Source: Rhodoferax ferrireducens
GTDB lineage: Bacteria > Pseudomonadota > Gammaproteobacteria > Burkholderiales > Burkholderiaceae_C
Direction of reading: 5' to 3'
Length of the DNA: 64,000 bases
Assembly: GCA_002083775.1 (NCBI GenBank)
Contig: MTEI01000004.1
Span: forward strand, 232,630-296,629
In this document: in pieces, positions 44,286 through 54,690 of the stretch
Layout of the letters: every line of letters begins with the position of its first letter
Position numbering within the stretch: position 1 is the stretch's first letter
Made by a program: the position numbers and the translations under genes
Notes under the pieces: model-generated
What the model was told of the DNA's origin: nothing
Databases searched by the model: none
What the model saw: the letters and a program-made list of their open reading frames with translations, nothing else

Positions 44286-44489
44286 ATGGCCCGTATCACT
44301 GTTGAAGACTGCCTGTTGCAGATTCCCAATCGCTTTCAGCTGGTGTTGGCCGCGTCCTACCGTGCCCGCATGCTCAGCCAGGGGCACGCTCCCAAGGTTG
44401 AAAGCAAGAACAAGCCTGGCGTGACCGCCCTGCGCGAAATTGCTGCTGGCAAAATCGGCATCGAGATGCTGAAAAAAGTGCCGCTCTGA
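44286..44489 (+). CDS. rpoZ: RNA polymerase omega subunit
   Basis: 67 residues: [30 protein letters not shown] followed by the lysine-rich region and [18 protein letters not shown]. It has the standard beta-proteobacterial omega length. Omega binds the beta-prime subunit and contributes to the ppGpp site, matching its position before spoT. A strong terminator follows 24 bp later. Confidence 0.96.
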   Translation: MARITVEDCLLQIPNRFQLVLAASYRARMLSQGHAPKVESKNKPGVTALREIAAGKIGIEMLKKVPL

Positions 44490-44513
44490 TCTGAATAGCG
44501 TCTGCCTCAGGCC

Positions 44514-44541
44514 AAGCACCGCTTTGCGGTGCTTTTTTTTT
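44514..44541 (+). terminator. Rho-independent terminator after rpoZ
   Basis: AAGCACCGC-TTT-GCGGTGCTT forms a 9-bp stem and runs into a continuous T-tract to 44541. It would end the yicC-gmk-rpoZ transcript, so spoT (start 44583) needs its own promoter or read-through. Confidence 0.9.
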
Positions 44542-44582
44542 GCTGGTGTCCGAAAAGCTTGCCCGCAGGCTATATTTCAGGG

Positions 44583-46868
<2,286 letters not shown>

Positions 46869-46968
46869 CTCGGTCATCCGACAAAATTTCCCTGGTTTGG
46901 AGTGCAGGGACTGCTGCGAAATGAATGAGGGTGCAGATTGAAGCATTTGCAAAAAGGGTAATCAATTC

Positions 46969-48057
46969 ATGACAGCCTTGATCCAGAACACTATCGGCGC
47001 ACCAGCGGGCACCACTAGCCGGCAACAATTTGCCAGCGATAACTATGCCGGTGCCTGCCCCGAGGCTCTGCACTGGTTATGTGAAGCCAATGCCAGTGGG
47101 CATGAACCGGCGTATGGGGAGGACAGATGGACCCAGCGCTCTACCGATATGTTGCGCCAGCTCTTTGAGATTGAGTGCGATGTGTACTTTGTGTTCAACG
47201 GCACCGCTGCCAACTCTTTGGCGCTGGCGTCGCTGTGCCAGAGCTACCACTCGGTGATCTGCAGCCCGGTGGCGCATATTGAAACCGATGAGTGCGGTGG
47301 GCCGGAGTTTTTCTCGAACGGCTCGAAACTGCTGGTGGCCGAAAACGAGTCGCCAGCGGCGCAGTTGGGCAAGCTCACGCCTGAAGCGGTCAGCAGCCTG
47401 GTGACCAAGCGCAGCGATATTCATTACCCGCGCCCCAAGGTGGTTTCCATCACGCAGGCGACGGAGCTGGGCACGGTTTACAGCGTGGAGGAGGTGCATG
47501 CCATTGCACAGGTGGCCAAAGAGCACCAGTTGCGGGTGCACATGGACGGCGCGCGTTTTGCCAACGCGGTAGCGCATTTGGGCTGCTCACCAGCGGACGT
47601 GACCTGGCGGGCTGGTGTGGATGTGTTGTGCTTTGGCGGGACCAAGAACGGCTTGCCGGTGGGTGAGGCGGTGGTGTTTTTTGACCCCAAGCTGTCTGAA
47701 GACTTTGCCTGGCGGGTGAAACAGGCGGGGCAACTGGCCTCGAAGATGCGGTTCATCTCGGCGCCCTGGGTTGGCTTGCTGGAGCACGATGTGTGGTTGC
47801 ACAACGCCCGCCATGCCAATGCCATGGCGCAAAAGCTGTACGCCGGGATGCAGACGATTGCGGGCGTTACCACCTTGCACGCGCCGCAGGCCAACGGGGT
47901 GTTTGCGCTGCTTGCGCCTGCGGCGGTGCAGGCCATGCACGCCAAGGGCTGGAAGTTTTACCAGTTCATCGCCGGGGGTGGCTGCCGGTTCATGTGCGCG
48001 TGGGACACCACGGAGGCAGCGGTGGAAGCCTTGTTGGCTGACCTGCGCCACACCTAG
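46969..48057 (+). CDS. ltaE: Low-specificity L-threonine aldolase
   Basis: 362 residues, PLP fold-type I. FASDNYAGACPEALHWL begins the domain, GDDxWT is represented by GEDRWTQRS, and PLP-phosphate contacts FNGTAANSLALASL and the Schiff-base lysine in CFGGTKNG (about K226) are present. HMDGARFANA carries the PLP-binding Asp. The family cleaves L-threonine/allo-threonine to glycine and acetaldehyde. It stands alone on the plus strand between spoT and a minus-strand lipoprotein block. Confidence 0.9.
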   Translation: MTALIQNTIGAPAGTTSRQQFASDNYAGACPEALHWLCEANASGHEPAYGEDRWTQRSTDMLRQLFEIECDVYFVFNGTAANSLALASLCQSYHSVICSPVAHIETDECGGPEFFSNGSKLLVAENESPAAQLGKLTPEAVSSLVTKRSDIHYPRPKVVSITQATELGTVYSVEEVHAIAQVAKEHQLRVHMDGARFANAVAHLGCSPADVTWRAGVDVLCFGGTKNGLPVGEAVVFFDPKLSEDFAWRVKQAGQLASKMRFISAPWVGLLEHDVWLHNARHANAMAQKLYAGMQTIAGVTTLHAPQANGVFALLAPAAVQAMHAKGWKFYQFIAGGGCRFMCAWDTTEAAVEALLADLRHT

Positions 48058-48169
48058 AAGGCGGGGCGGCTTGGGTCGCTGTCTGTCGGTGGTGGCTTCA
48101 CTGCGGGCTGGTCAAGGCCTGCCTAAAGTCTTGCCAGACCGATGGCTCGCCATCGCTTTCGTTGGGCGG

Positions 48170-48493
48170 CTAGAGCGGCCACCTGCTGACGATGTTGATG
48201 GTGTAGCGGGGTGCCGATGCGTGGGCAGGCTGGATGAAGAACCCCACGACTTTTCCAGGTGTTCCGTTGACGACCTTCGACTTGATGACGCCAGATGGCT
48301 TGTGGCTTTGGACGATGTCCATGTCGGTTTGCATGGCGACGGTTGCTGCCCGCCATATTTGCTCGTAGCTCTTGCCAGTGACGATATAGCTGGCGCCCTT
48401 CTGGTTGCTTGACTGCAGGCTGTCGGTGCTGACGCAGGCCGTCAGGAGCAGGCTACCCAGCAAGGTAAGTGCACTTTTCATGACTTTTTGCAT
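48170..48493 (-). CDS. Small lipoprotein of unknown function (A)
   Basis: 107 residues. The signal peptide ends in a lipobox (LLLTAC, Cys near residue 20), so a lipoprotein of the cell envelope is predicted. The mature part (YIVTGKSYEQIWRAATVAMQTDMDIVQSHKPSGVIKSK) resembles small stress- or envelope-associated lipoproteins, but I do not recognise a family. ATG 48493 is used; ATG 48481 would shorten the signal. It lies directly downstream of a second lipoprotein gene (3-bp gap). Confidence 0.7.
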   Translation of the reverse strand: MQKVMKSALTLLGSLLLTACVSTDSLQSSNQKGASYIVTGKSYEQIWRAATVAMQTDMDIVQSHKPSGVIKSKVVNGTPGKVVGFFIQPAHASAPRYTINIVSRWPL

Positions 48494-48495
48494 AT

Positions 48496-48981
48496 TCACT
48501 TCTTCAGGTTGGGCTTGGGCTGGACGCCGCTGCATCTGAAGATGATTTCTTTGCTGCGGGTGCAGCTGGCCCCCACCTGGAAGTTGCCTGCGTAACGGAC
48601 TTTGAGGTTACCGAGGCCTTCGTGCCGAATTTCATATTGGTTCTGTCCACCGCAAGCGCCGTCGATAGCGGCGAGCGCTTGATTTCTGCGGGCTTGGATG
48701 AGTTGGGCCAGGCCGGCGTCGCAGTAGGTCACCACGCCGGTGGGCTTGGTGTTTTTGCCAGCTCTGATTTTTTCAAAATGTGCGCGGACTTCAGAGGGCG
48801 CCAGCATGGTGGGGATGGTGCCCTCAGCCGTCATGGCGTTTTGCTCTTCCGGGGTAAAAAGGTGAACTTGGGCGGCATTGCTGAAGTTCAGGCTGTCAAA
48901 ACCACCTGCCCCACCGCCAGCGCAACCTGACAGCCCAGCGCCGACAACAAGGATTGCTGCGATCAATTTTTGCATGTTCAT
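48496..48981 (-). CDS. Small lipoprotein of unknown function (B)
   Basis: 161 residues. Signal peptide with lipobox LSGCAGGG near residue 18. The mature protein has five Cys (YCDAG, DGACGGQ, SCTRSK, FRCSG and the lipobox Cys), suggesting disulfides in the periplasm. FTPEEQNAMTAEGTIPTMLAPSEVRAHFEKIR is a helical segment. Family not recognised. It is cotranscribed with lipoprotein A (3-bp gap). Confidence 0.7.
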   Translation of the reverse strand: MNMQKLIAAILVVGAGLSGCAGGGAGGFDSLNFSNAAQVHLFTPEEQNAMTAEGTIPTMLAPSEVRAHFEKIRAGKNTKPTGVVTYCDAGLAQLIQARRNQALAAIDGACGGQNQYEIRHEGLGNLKVRYAGNFQVGASCTRSKEIIFRCSGVQPKPNLKK

Positions 48982-49075
48982 CTCCGTTGGAAAAATTCAC
49001 TTGGTTAAAAAAATGGCTGGCCACCAATGAGAACTTTTGGTGGCTACTTTGCGGGGGTTGGCTGCGGTTGCGCGC

Positions 49076-49453
49076 CTAGGTGCCTGGGGGTGGTGGCACG
49101 GTGCCGTTGGTCATGCAGACGATGGGAATGAAGGTGCTGTCGGATACCAAGGTGCCGACGTTGGCACCGTCCACATTGCACCCGTGAAAGGGTGGCTGGC
49201 TTTTGACGGTGACCGAGTAGGTGGTGCCGTGCACAACAGGCTGGGAAAAGGTGAACTGTCCGTTGGCTTGCACTGCCAAGCTGTCGGTCAGGTTGTTTTG
49301 CAGTACCAAGGTATAACCCGAAGCGAGGCCGGAGACTTTTACGCCGAGCAGGTGCTTGCTGGGCAGGGTATCGGAGCCTGCGTCGCCACCGCCACATGCG
49401 GTGAGCGCTGCACAGGCTGCCAGCAGAAGGGACGCTGTTTGTTGAAGTTTCAT
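49076..49453 (-). CDS. Small lipoprotein with Ig/fibronectin-like fold (C)
   Basis: 125 residues. Signal peptide with lipobox LTACGGG near residue 20. The mature part (LGVKVSGLASGYTLVLQNNLTDSLAVQANGQFTFSQPVVHGTTYSVTVKSQP) has the spacing of a short beta-sandwich repeat seen in many proteobacterial lipoproteins. Two Cys (FHGCNVDG, IVCMTNG) may form a disulfide. The C-terminus is Pro-rich (VPPPPGT). ATG 49453 overlaps the upstream hydrolase stop by 4 nt. Confidence 0.75.
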   Translation of the reverse strand: MKLQQTASLLLAACAALTACGGGDAGSDTLPSKHLLGVKVSGLASGYTLVLQNNLTDSLAVQANGQFTFSQPVVHGTTYSVTVKSQPPFHGCNVDGANVGTLVSDSTFIPIVCMTNGTVPPPPGT

Positions 49454-50328
49454 GGCAGTTCTTTCTGTTGCCGTGCTTTTGGACGGGCGAGGGGCATGGT
49501 GGTGGTGGTGGGTGATGCCGCCTGATGGCGCACCCGTCTGATGGCGGCTACCACAGCCTGGGGGGCTTCGAGGGGCATGGCGTGGCCACTGTCGACCCAC
49601 ACCTGCCGGGCACCCGGGTAGAGATTGACCAGGTCTGAGCGCAGGTGGTTGGCGTGCTCGGCCATGGGGTTGGAGCGGTCTTGCATGGGATGCAAGGCGC
49701 TGAGGACTTCCACCGGGCCGCTGGTGTAACTGGGCAAGCTAAGTACGGCTTGACCAGTGGCGTCTATGGCCTGGAACTCGGCTTTGGCGGTGACGTTGGT
49801 GAAGGCATTAAAAGCCACCCGAACCCAGGATGGCCAATGTTCGGAGGCGCCCTGCCCTTGCATTTGTGCCGGGTGGGTGGAATCTACCAGCACCAAGGCC
49901 TGAACCTCTTGTGGGTAACGCCGGGCAAACCATTGCATGTATAGCCCACCCAAGGAGTGCCCGACCAGCACGTAGGGTGGTGCCAGGCCACGCTGGCGCA
50001 GCAGTTCACGCAGCTCTTGCACCACGTGCTGTCCGTCGCGAGGGGTGTCAGCGGGGCTGCTGCGACCATAACCAGGCCGGTTGTAAGCCAGCACGGTGGT
50101 GTCGGCTTCAAGCTCCGGCACCACTTTGGCCCACCAGTCGAGGGTGCCGCCCAGGCCGTTTTCAAACACCACAACAGGGGCGCTTTGGCGGGTTAACCGG
50201 AGTTCGATTTGACGTTGCCCGACCGTTTCAAGGGTGGCACCGGGCAACGAGGCGCAAGCTGAGAGCAGGGCTATTGGCAAGATCAGCGACAAGGCGTAAG
50301 CAGCCAGTCGGCAAGTTTTGTTGAACAT
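49450..50328 (-). CDS. Alpha/beta hydrolase, lipoprotein-anchored
   Basis: 292 residues. A hydrophobic N-terminus with a lipobox-like LLSACAS suggests export and lipid anchoring. The alpha/beta-hydrolase core has the oxyanion stretch VVFENGLGGTLDWWAKV, nucleophile elbow GHSLGG, an acid in LVLVDSTHP and catalytic His in DSGHAMPLEAP. The C-terminal tail is Arg/Pro-rich. Substrate unknown. It precedes lipoprotein C with a 4-nt overlap and follows a two-component system, which may regulate this envelope cluster. Confidence 0.85.
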   Translation of the reverse strand: MFNKTCRLAAYALSLILPIALLSACASLPGATLETVGQRQIELRLTRQSAPVVVFENGLGGTLDWWAKVVPELEADTTVLAYNRPGYGRSSPADTPRDGQHVVQELRELLRQRGLAPPYVLVGHSLGGLYMQWFARRYPQEVQALVLVDSTHPAQMQGQGASEHWPSWVRVAFNAFTNVTAKAEFQAIDATGQAVLSLPSYTSGPVEVLSALHPMQDRSNPMAEHANHLRSDLVNLYPGARQVWVDSGHAMPLEAPQAVVAAIRRVRHQAASPTTTTMPLARPKARQQKELP

Positions 50329-50371
50329 CGGGGAGATGGGGGCAACGGTGTGAGGACCGGTGCATGGTATT

Positions 50372-51826
50372 TCAGCGATGCTGAGGGTCTGCTGAGCTTG
50401 CTGACGGGCGTAAAGGCCAGGCGACAGTGACGCCCAGGCCTGTGCCGTTGAGCCCGGTGTGGGCGTGAACCTGCCCGCCTAGCTGGCGTGCGGCCGATGC
50501 CACGATGGCCAAGCCCAGGCCAGAGCCCTGGCCAGCAGCCTGTGAACCCCGATGGAAACGCTCGAACAGGCGGGGCCATTCGGAGGATGGAACACCGGGA
50601 CCATCGTCGAGCACGGTCAGTTCGATGCATTGCGGCGCCATTGGCGGGAGGTCGGCCGTGTTGGGGCTGGGCGACAGGCGCACTTCGATCAAGCCGCCGG
50701 GTTTGCCTTGGCGGATGGCGTTGTGCACCAGGTTGTCGACAATGAGTTCGAGGGTGGCACCGGGCATGCTGCATTGCAATTGGTCTGGTCCGGCGTAGGA
50801 CAGTGTCATTGAGCGCTCCGCTGCCTGGGGTGCATGTGTGGCAAGTATTTCGCGCACCAGATCCGGCAGTTGCCGCAGGGCCCAATGGGCTTCGGTGGTG
50901 GCTTGCAGGCGGCCCAGTTCCAGAAGCTGATGCACGAGCCGGTTGGTGCGCTGCAGAACGGCTTGCAGCCTGATGGCTGCAGCGTGACGGGCGGGCTCAT
51001 CCTGGGCATTGCGCACCGTGTCGATCTGGTGCGTCATGATGGCGAGCGGGGTTCGCAACTCGTGCGCCAGGTCGGCCAGGGCGTTGCGCTCATGGTCCAA
51101 CATCTGCCGCAGCCGGTCCAGCGTCTGGTTCAGGTTGTGGACCACCGGGAGCAGTTCGTGGTCAAGCCTGTCGGTGGCTACCGGTTGCAGGTCGTCGGGT
51201 CGGCGTTGGGACATCTCGAGAGACAGCCGATTCAAAGGCCGCAAGCCAAGGTGAACGGTGAGCAGGGCCAGCAGCCACAGTACCGCCAGGCTGGCGGCCA
51301 GCAAGCCCAGGCTGGCGGGGGTGAGCATGACGCTGTCGTACTGGATTTGTCGACTTGCCAGGGTTTGCGTGATGTCGACGCGGTAGCGGCTGTCTGTGGT
51401 CCACACGGCGTATACCCGCAACGGGGTGGGGCCAAGGGTGTCGTCAACGAATCCGTTGCGCCCGGGTTGGAAACGGTAGCCTGACGGTGCGTGGCGGCTG
51501 TGCCCTGCTGGCGTGCCGTCAGCTTGCCAGACGAGGAACGCCATGTAGCCGTCGACCACAAACTTTTGCGTGTGGTAGGAGTCCAGCAGGTTGTCGAAAC
51601 CAGACAGGACATGTGCCATGGCTTGTGGCGGGTGGTGTTCGTCGAGGGTGGCGACCAAGGCCGTGGCCAGGCCCTTCATGTCGCGGTCAAAAGACCCGGA
51701 TTCGATGGCGTGGGTGCTGTAGAAGCCAAGAAAGTAAATCAAGGCCCACAGGGCGGTGCAGGCCAGCAACAGGGCCAGCAGCAGGCGCCGCGCGATGGAT
51801 TGGCGCCACCAGATGCCCGCAGTCAT
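50372..51826 (-). CDS. Sensor histidine kinase (QseC/TctE-like)
   Basis: 484 residues. TM1 (LLLALLLACTALWALIYFLGFY), periplasmic sensor (about 40-165), TM2 (LGLLAASLAVLWLLALLTVHL), HAMP-like linker, HisKA with the phospho-His in ALADLAHELRTPLAIM, and HATPase with DNLVHNAIRQG, DDGPGV and GSGLGLAIV. ATG 51826 overlaps the response-regulator stop by 4 nt (ATGA). It signals to the OmpR-type regulator upstream in the same transcript. Confidence 0.92.
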   Translation of the reverse strand: MTAGIWWRQSIARRLLLALLLACTALWALIYFLGFYSTHAIESGSFDRDMKGLATALVATLDEHHPPQAMAHVLSGFDNLLDSYHTQKFVVDGYMAFLVWQADGTPAGHSRHAPSGYRFQPGRNGFVDDTLGPTPLRVYAVWTTDSRYRVDITQTLASRQIQYDSVMLTPASLGLLAASLAVLWLLALLTVHLGLRPLNRLSLEMSQRRPDDLQPVATDRLDHELLPVVHNLNQTLDRLRQMLDHERNALADLAHELRTPLAIMTHQIDTVRNAQDEPARHAAAIRLQAVLQRTNRLVHQLLELGRLQATTEAHWALRQLPDLVREILATHAPQAAERSMTLSYAGPDQLQCSMPGATLELIVDNLVHNAIRQGKPGGLIEVRLSPSPNTADLPPMAPQCIELTVLDDGPGVPSSEWPRLFERFHRGSQAAGQGSGLGLAIVASAARQLGGQVHAHTGLNGTGLGVTVAWPLRPSASSADPQHR

Positions 51827-52488
51827 GGGTGTAAGGCGTAGCCGATTCCGCGCAGGGTTTCAATACGCGCGGTGTCGAGCTTGCGCCGCAGGTTGTGCAC
51901 ATGAAATTCAAGGGTGTTGAATTGCAGCGGTTCGCCCAGCGGGGCCAGCGCACGCGCCAAGTGGTGTTTGGTCACGACCTGGCCCGCACGTTTGGCCAGT
52001 TCCACCAGGATATCGAACTCGCGCGGCGAGAGCGGCACGGTTTGCCCGCTTAACCGGGCTTCGCGGCGCGACTGGTCGATTTGCAGGGCCCCAACGATCC
52101 ACTGGGTGTGCGTTTGACCTACTGCGCGGCGAGTGACAGCGTGGATGCGGGAAGCCAGTTCGTCGGGGGCGACTGGTTTGATGACGTAGTCGTCGGCCCC
52201 CGAGTTCAGCCCGGCGACCCTGGCGCTGAGTGCGTCGCGGGCGGTCAGAACGATGAGCGGTACGCGCAGGCCCCTGCTGCGCCAGGCCTGCAGCAGGGCC
52301 ATGCCGTCGTTGTCGGGTAGGCCCAAGTCGAGCAATATGCAGTCAAACGGGGCTGCATCGGGTGCTGTGCACTGGGCTTGTGCGTCGCAGGCCAAGCGCA
52401 CCCAGACGCTGGTGAAGCCACGAACTGCCAGCGCACGTTGGGTTTCTGCGCCTAGTTCCATGTCGTCTTCAACAAGCAGCAGGTGCAT
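51823..52488 (-). CDS. OmpR-family response regulator (QseB/TctD-like)
   Basis: 221 residues. Receiver with the acidic pair in LLLVEDDMELG, phospho-Asp in CILLDLGLPDNDGMAL and Lys in YVIKPVAPDEL; C-terminal winged HTH ending in EFHVHNLRRKLDTARIETLRGIGYAL. It partners the downstream kinase gene. It is the first gene of the minus-strand set regulator-kinase-hydrolase-lipoprotein. Confidence 0.92.
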   Translation of the reverse strand: MHLLLVEDDMELGAETQRALAVRGFTSVWVRLACDAQAQCTAPDAAPFDCILLDLGLPDNDGMALLQAWRSRGLRVPLIVLTARDALSARVAGLNSGADDYVIKPVAPDELASRIHAVTRRAVGQTHTQWIVGALQIDQSRREARLSGQTVPLSPREFDILVELAKRAGQVVTKHHLARALAPLGEPLQFNTLEFHVHNLRRKLDTARIETLRGIGYALHP

Positions 52489-52513
52489 GGCTGGCAGGGC
52501 TTTGATGAAAAAA

Positions 52514-53647
52514 TTATGAGTCTACCAGCGAGGCGGGGAGTAGCGACAGGAAGAATCGCAGCATTTGCGCTGAGGCATCTGGACCGTTGCTGTCGGTGTA
52601 GGAGCCACTTGCGTGGCCTCCTGACCAGGCGTGCCCCGCGCCGTGGAGCGTCCAGCTTTCGATGCGGGCCTGCCCCGTGGTGTCGGTGTGGACGGTGCAG
52701 CTAAAACGGCGGCCGGCCGGCGTGACGCCACACCGTGTGCTGACACGCAGGCCAGCGTACCCTGGCTGGGCGCCATGGGCGTCCAGGGCCTGCTGCACGA
52801 TGCGTGCGCTGTTGGTATGTTGGACGGTTTGGTCCTGGTCACCATGGAAGACGATGACCGGTAGGGCCTGCGCGGCTTTGCGAGGCGGGGTGGCGCTGCG
52901 TGCGCCTTTCATGGCGGCCAAGGCCGACGCAATGTCGTGTGCGCTGCCGTAGGGCAGGCCGGAATGGGTGCCGACACCGGCAAACAACTCGGGGTAGGTT
53001 TCCCCCAGCACCATGGCCATGGCCGCGCCGGCTGACATTCCCGCAACAAAGATGCGGCGCTGGTCGACGGCGTGCCTGTGCGCCACTTCGCTGGTGATGC
53101 CGGCGATGAGCGAGGGCTCGCCTGCACCGCGGAGCTGGTCCTGGGGGTTGAACCAGTTCCAACACTTTGAGGCATTGGCGTTTGCGGCTTGCTCGGGATA
53201 GACAACCAGGAGGTTGTGCTGGTGCGCGAGGCGATTCATCTGCGTGCCCGCAGCGAAGTCGTCTGCGGATTGGGTACAGCCGTGCAGCATCACGATCATG
53301 GCGCGCGGCGAGTCAGACGTTTGCGTTGGAACATAGACTTTGTACGCCCGGCTGCCGGCGCCGTTGCTGAACTGGTGGGCCTCGAAACGGCCAGGCAGTT
53401 GCTGGGTGTTGGTGTCTGGGCCAGGAGGGATGATGCGCGCAGCGACATCGATGACAGATTTGTTGTCGAACTTGGGTGCCGCCCCGGCAGGACGACCCGA
53501 GGCCAAGGCGCGCCGGATGGTCTGGGTGACGTCGTGCATAGGGCCTGTTGTAGTGTTGAGGCCTGCGGATGCGAGCGCCTGTTGAATTGTGGCGTTGATG
53601 GCATCGGCATCGAAGGACGGTGCCCGGGCGTTGAAGGGAAATGTCAT
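52514..53647 (-). CDS. PHB-depolymerase-family esterase (LpqC-like)
   Basis: 377 residues. Core: YKVYVPTQTSDSPRAMIVMLHGCTQSADDFAAGTQMNRLA, nucleophile in FVAGMSAGAAMAMVLG (G-M-S-A-G), Asp in VIVFHGDQDQTV and His in LHGAGHAWSGG. No clear signal peptide precedes it, so an intracellular esterase/PHB-oligomer hydrolase is likely. ATG 53647 (MTFPFNARAPSF) is used; the TTG at 53680 overlapping the upstream stop is an alternative. It lies directly after an RHH regulator gene. Confidence 0.87.
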   Translation of the reverse strand: MTFPFNARAPSFDADAINATIQQALASAGLNTTTGPMHDVTQTIRRALASGRPAGAAPKFDNKSVIDVAARIIPPGPDTNTQQLPGRFEAHQFSNGAGSRAYKVYVPTQTSDSPRAMIVMLHGCTQSADDFAAGTQMNRLAHQHNLLVVYPEQAANANASKCWNWFNPQDQLRGAGEPSLIAGITSEVAHRHAVDQRRIFVAGMSAGAAMAMVLGETYPELFAGVGTHSGLPYGSAHDIASALAAMKGARSATPPRKAAQALPVIVFHGDQDQTVQHTNSARIVQQALDAHGAQPGYAGLRVSTRCGVTPAGRRFSCTVHTDTTGQARIESWTLHGAGHAWSGGHASGSYTDSNGPDASAQMLRFFLSLLPASLVDS

Positions 53648-53676
53648 GGTGTTCTTTCTTTCAATGGCGCAGCAGT

Positions 53677-54111
53677 TCAATGGATGCGGTCGGACAGGGC
53701 CAGTCGCACTGCCGGGCTGGCCTGAAATGCGCCGAGGATGGTGACGGACTCGATGGCGGCAAGCGCCAGCTCGGGTGACACATCGTTGGCAATGCGGGCG
53801 AGCCCGACGACCTGGAGTTGGAGCCGTTGGCCTGCAGCCACGACCGACTCGAGGTCGGCGCGGGTGTAGTGCTGAAGGCCGACCGTGAGGGTGCGGCGGG
53901 CCACGGTCTGCCTGACCGTGTCGGCATGTAACGCAAGCTGGTTTCGAAGGGCGGTCCGGATGAGGTCAGAGCGGTTTGAATAGAAACCTTCCTGGACCAG
54001 GAGGTCGACGTGGCCGAGGTCGACGACGCCGACGTTGACGGTCATTTTTTCCGTTTCGCCCGTGCGTTGCCTGTGTTCAATGACTGTGCTGTTTTTTTTC
54101 ATATCATCCAT
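53677..54111 (-). CDS. Ribbon-helix-helix (CopG-type) transcriptional regulator
   Basis: 144 residues. An N-terminal RHH motif (TVNVGVVDLGHVDLLVQEGFYSNRSDLIRTALRNQL) gives DNA binding by a beta-ribbon. The C-terminal part (LHADTVRQTVARRTLTVGLQHYTRADLESVVAAGQRLQLQVVGLARI) recurs in esterase-linked RHH proteins but its role is unknown. ATG 54111 is used; ATG 54102 is an alternative. Two tandem 11-bp repeats lie immediately upstream and probably form its operator. Regulation of itself and of the esterase is inferred. Confidence 0.8.
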   Translation of the reverse strand: MDDMKKNSTVIEHRQRTGETEKMTVNVGVVDLGHVDLLVQEGFYSNRSDLIRTALRNQLALHADTVRQTVARRTLTVGLQHYTRADLESVVAAGQRLQLQVVGLARIANDVSPELALAAIESVTILGAFQASPAVRLALSDRIH

Positions 54112-54114
54112 TCA

Positions 54115-54137
54115 GATTCTAATTGGATTCTAATTAG
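54115..54137. promoter_or_regulatory. Tandem 11-bp operator repeats upstream of RHH gene
   Basis: GATTCTAATTG (54115-54125) is directly followed by GATTCTAATTA (54126-54136), ending in the palindrome CTAATTAG. Tandem AT-rich repeats abutting the start of an RHH gene are typical autoregulatory binding sites, and they also lie 12 bp from the divergent small ORF at 54149. Confidence 0.5.
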
Positions 54138-54148
54138 ATCATAAAAAG

Positions 54149-54298
54149 ATGATGAGGGTTGTGATGGTCTTGGCCATGACCGGTCGGTACGGTAGCAAAC
54201 AGACAACGTCTCAAACTGGAACTAGAGTGAAGACGGGTGTCCAAAAGCCCCCGCGATTTTTTGTCACCCCTTCTTATCGCGGCTCGAAAGAGACTTGA
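54149..54298 (+). CDS. Candidate small ORF (49 codons) or sRNA ending at a terminator
   Basis: From ATG 54149 the frame encodes 49 residues (start MMRVVMVLAMTGRYGSKQ, end FFVTPSYRGSKET) and stops at TGA 54296-54298, directly against the terminator stem. The protein is basic with a short hydrophobic start. No family recognised, and the ribosome-binding site (AAAAAG) is weak. The transcript is probably real because of the terminator; whether it is translated is uncertain. It is divergent from the RHH gene and shares its operator region. Confidence 0.35.
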   Translation: MMRVVMVLAMTGRYGSKQTTSQTGTRVKTGVQKPPRFFVTPSYRGSKET

Positions 54299-54324
54299 CC
54301 CAGCGCTTGCGCTGGGTTTTTTTT
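54298..54324 (+). terminator. Rho-independent terminator of the 54149 transcript
   Basis: ACCCAGCGC-TT-GCGCTGGGT, a 9-bp GC-rich stem with a tight loop, is followed by a run of eight T in total. It points to a plus-strand transcript of unknown product ending here. Confidence 0.85.
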
Positions 54325-54466
54325 GGCCTGGGGGGCGCCTATGTTGGCTGGCATACGGACAGTTCTGGCTGCGAGCGGTGCAATAGAGGCTTGAATGCGG
54401 TTGCCGTGCTACGGCATGTGTTTCAGGACCTGAATTTTTATCACCGTCAGCAAAAAATGGCAATTT

Positions 54467-54541
54467 ATGAACAGCATTGTGTACATCGTTGGTTTGGTTG
54501 TGATTGTTCTCGCAGTGTTGTCATTTTTTGGTTTGCGTTAG
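54467..54541 (+). CDS. Single-TM micropeptide (24 residues)
   Basis: ATG 54467 to TAG 54539-54541 encodes MNSIVYIVGLVVIVLAVLSF followed by FGLR. It is one hydrophobic helix with a short polar start and a basic end, the topology of a bacterial small membrane protein. No strong ribosome-binding site is seen. I believe similar peptides occur in Burkholderiales, but this is from memory and unverified. Confidence 0.45.
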   Translation: MNSIVYIVGLVVIVLAVLSFFGLR

Positions 54542-54600
54542 GACCCTGACTTGCTGGATGACTGTCTGACAAGCCCGTTTAGCGTGCAGGAGGAGCCAAG

Positions 54601-54690
54601 ATGCGTTTAAGTACCAAAGGTCGGTTGCCGTGACTGCGATGATTGATGTGGCCTTGCGTGAGGGTTTCGGGCCGGTTGCGCTGACTGAGA
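54601..54690 (+). pseudogene. Rrf2/IscR-family regulator remnant (frameshifted, truncated)
   Basis: After a good ribosome-binding site (GGAGGAG), ATG 54601 reads MRLSTKGR then stops after two more codons. Adding one T at CGGTT (about 54625) restores F-AVTAMIDVALREGFGPVALTE, the hallmark N-terminus of IscR/Rrf2 regulators (MRLTxKGRxAVTAMxDLAL). Similarity ends near 54690; the rest of the HTH and the Cys cluster are missing. This is a decayed fragment, not a functional regulator. Confidence 0.7.

Noticed and set aside
54134..54463. Minus-strand frame of about 109 residues
   Set aside because: It spans a strong plus-strand terminator and the RHH operator region and has no recognisable features.
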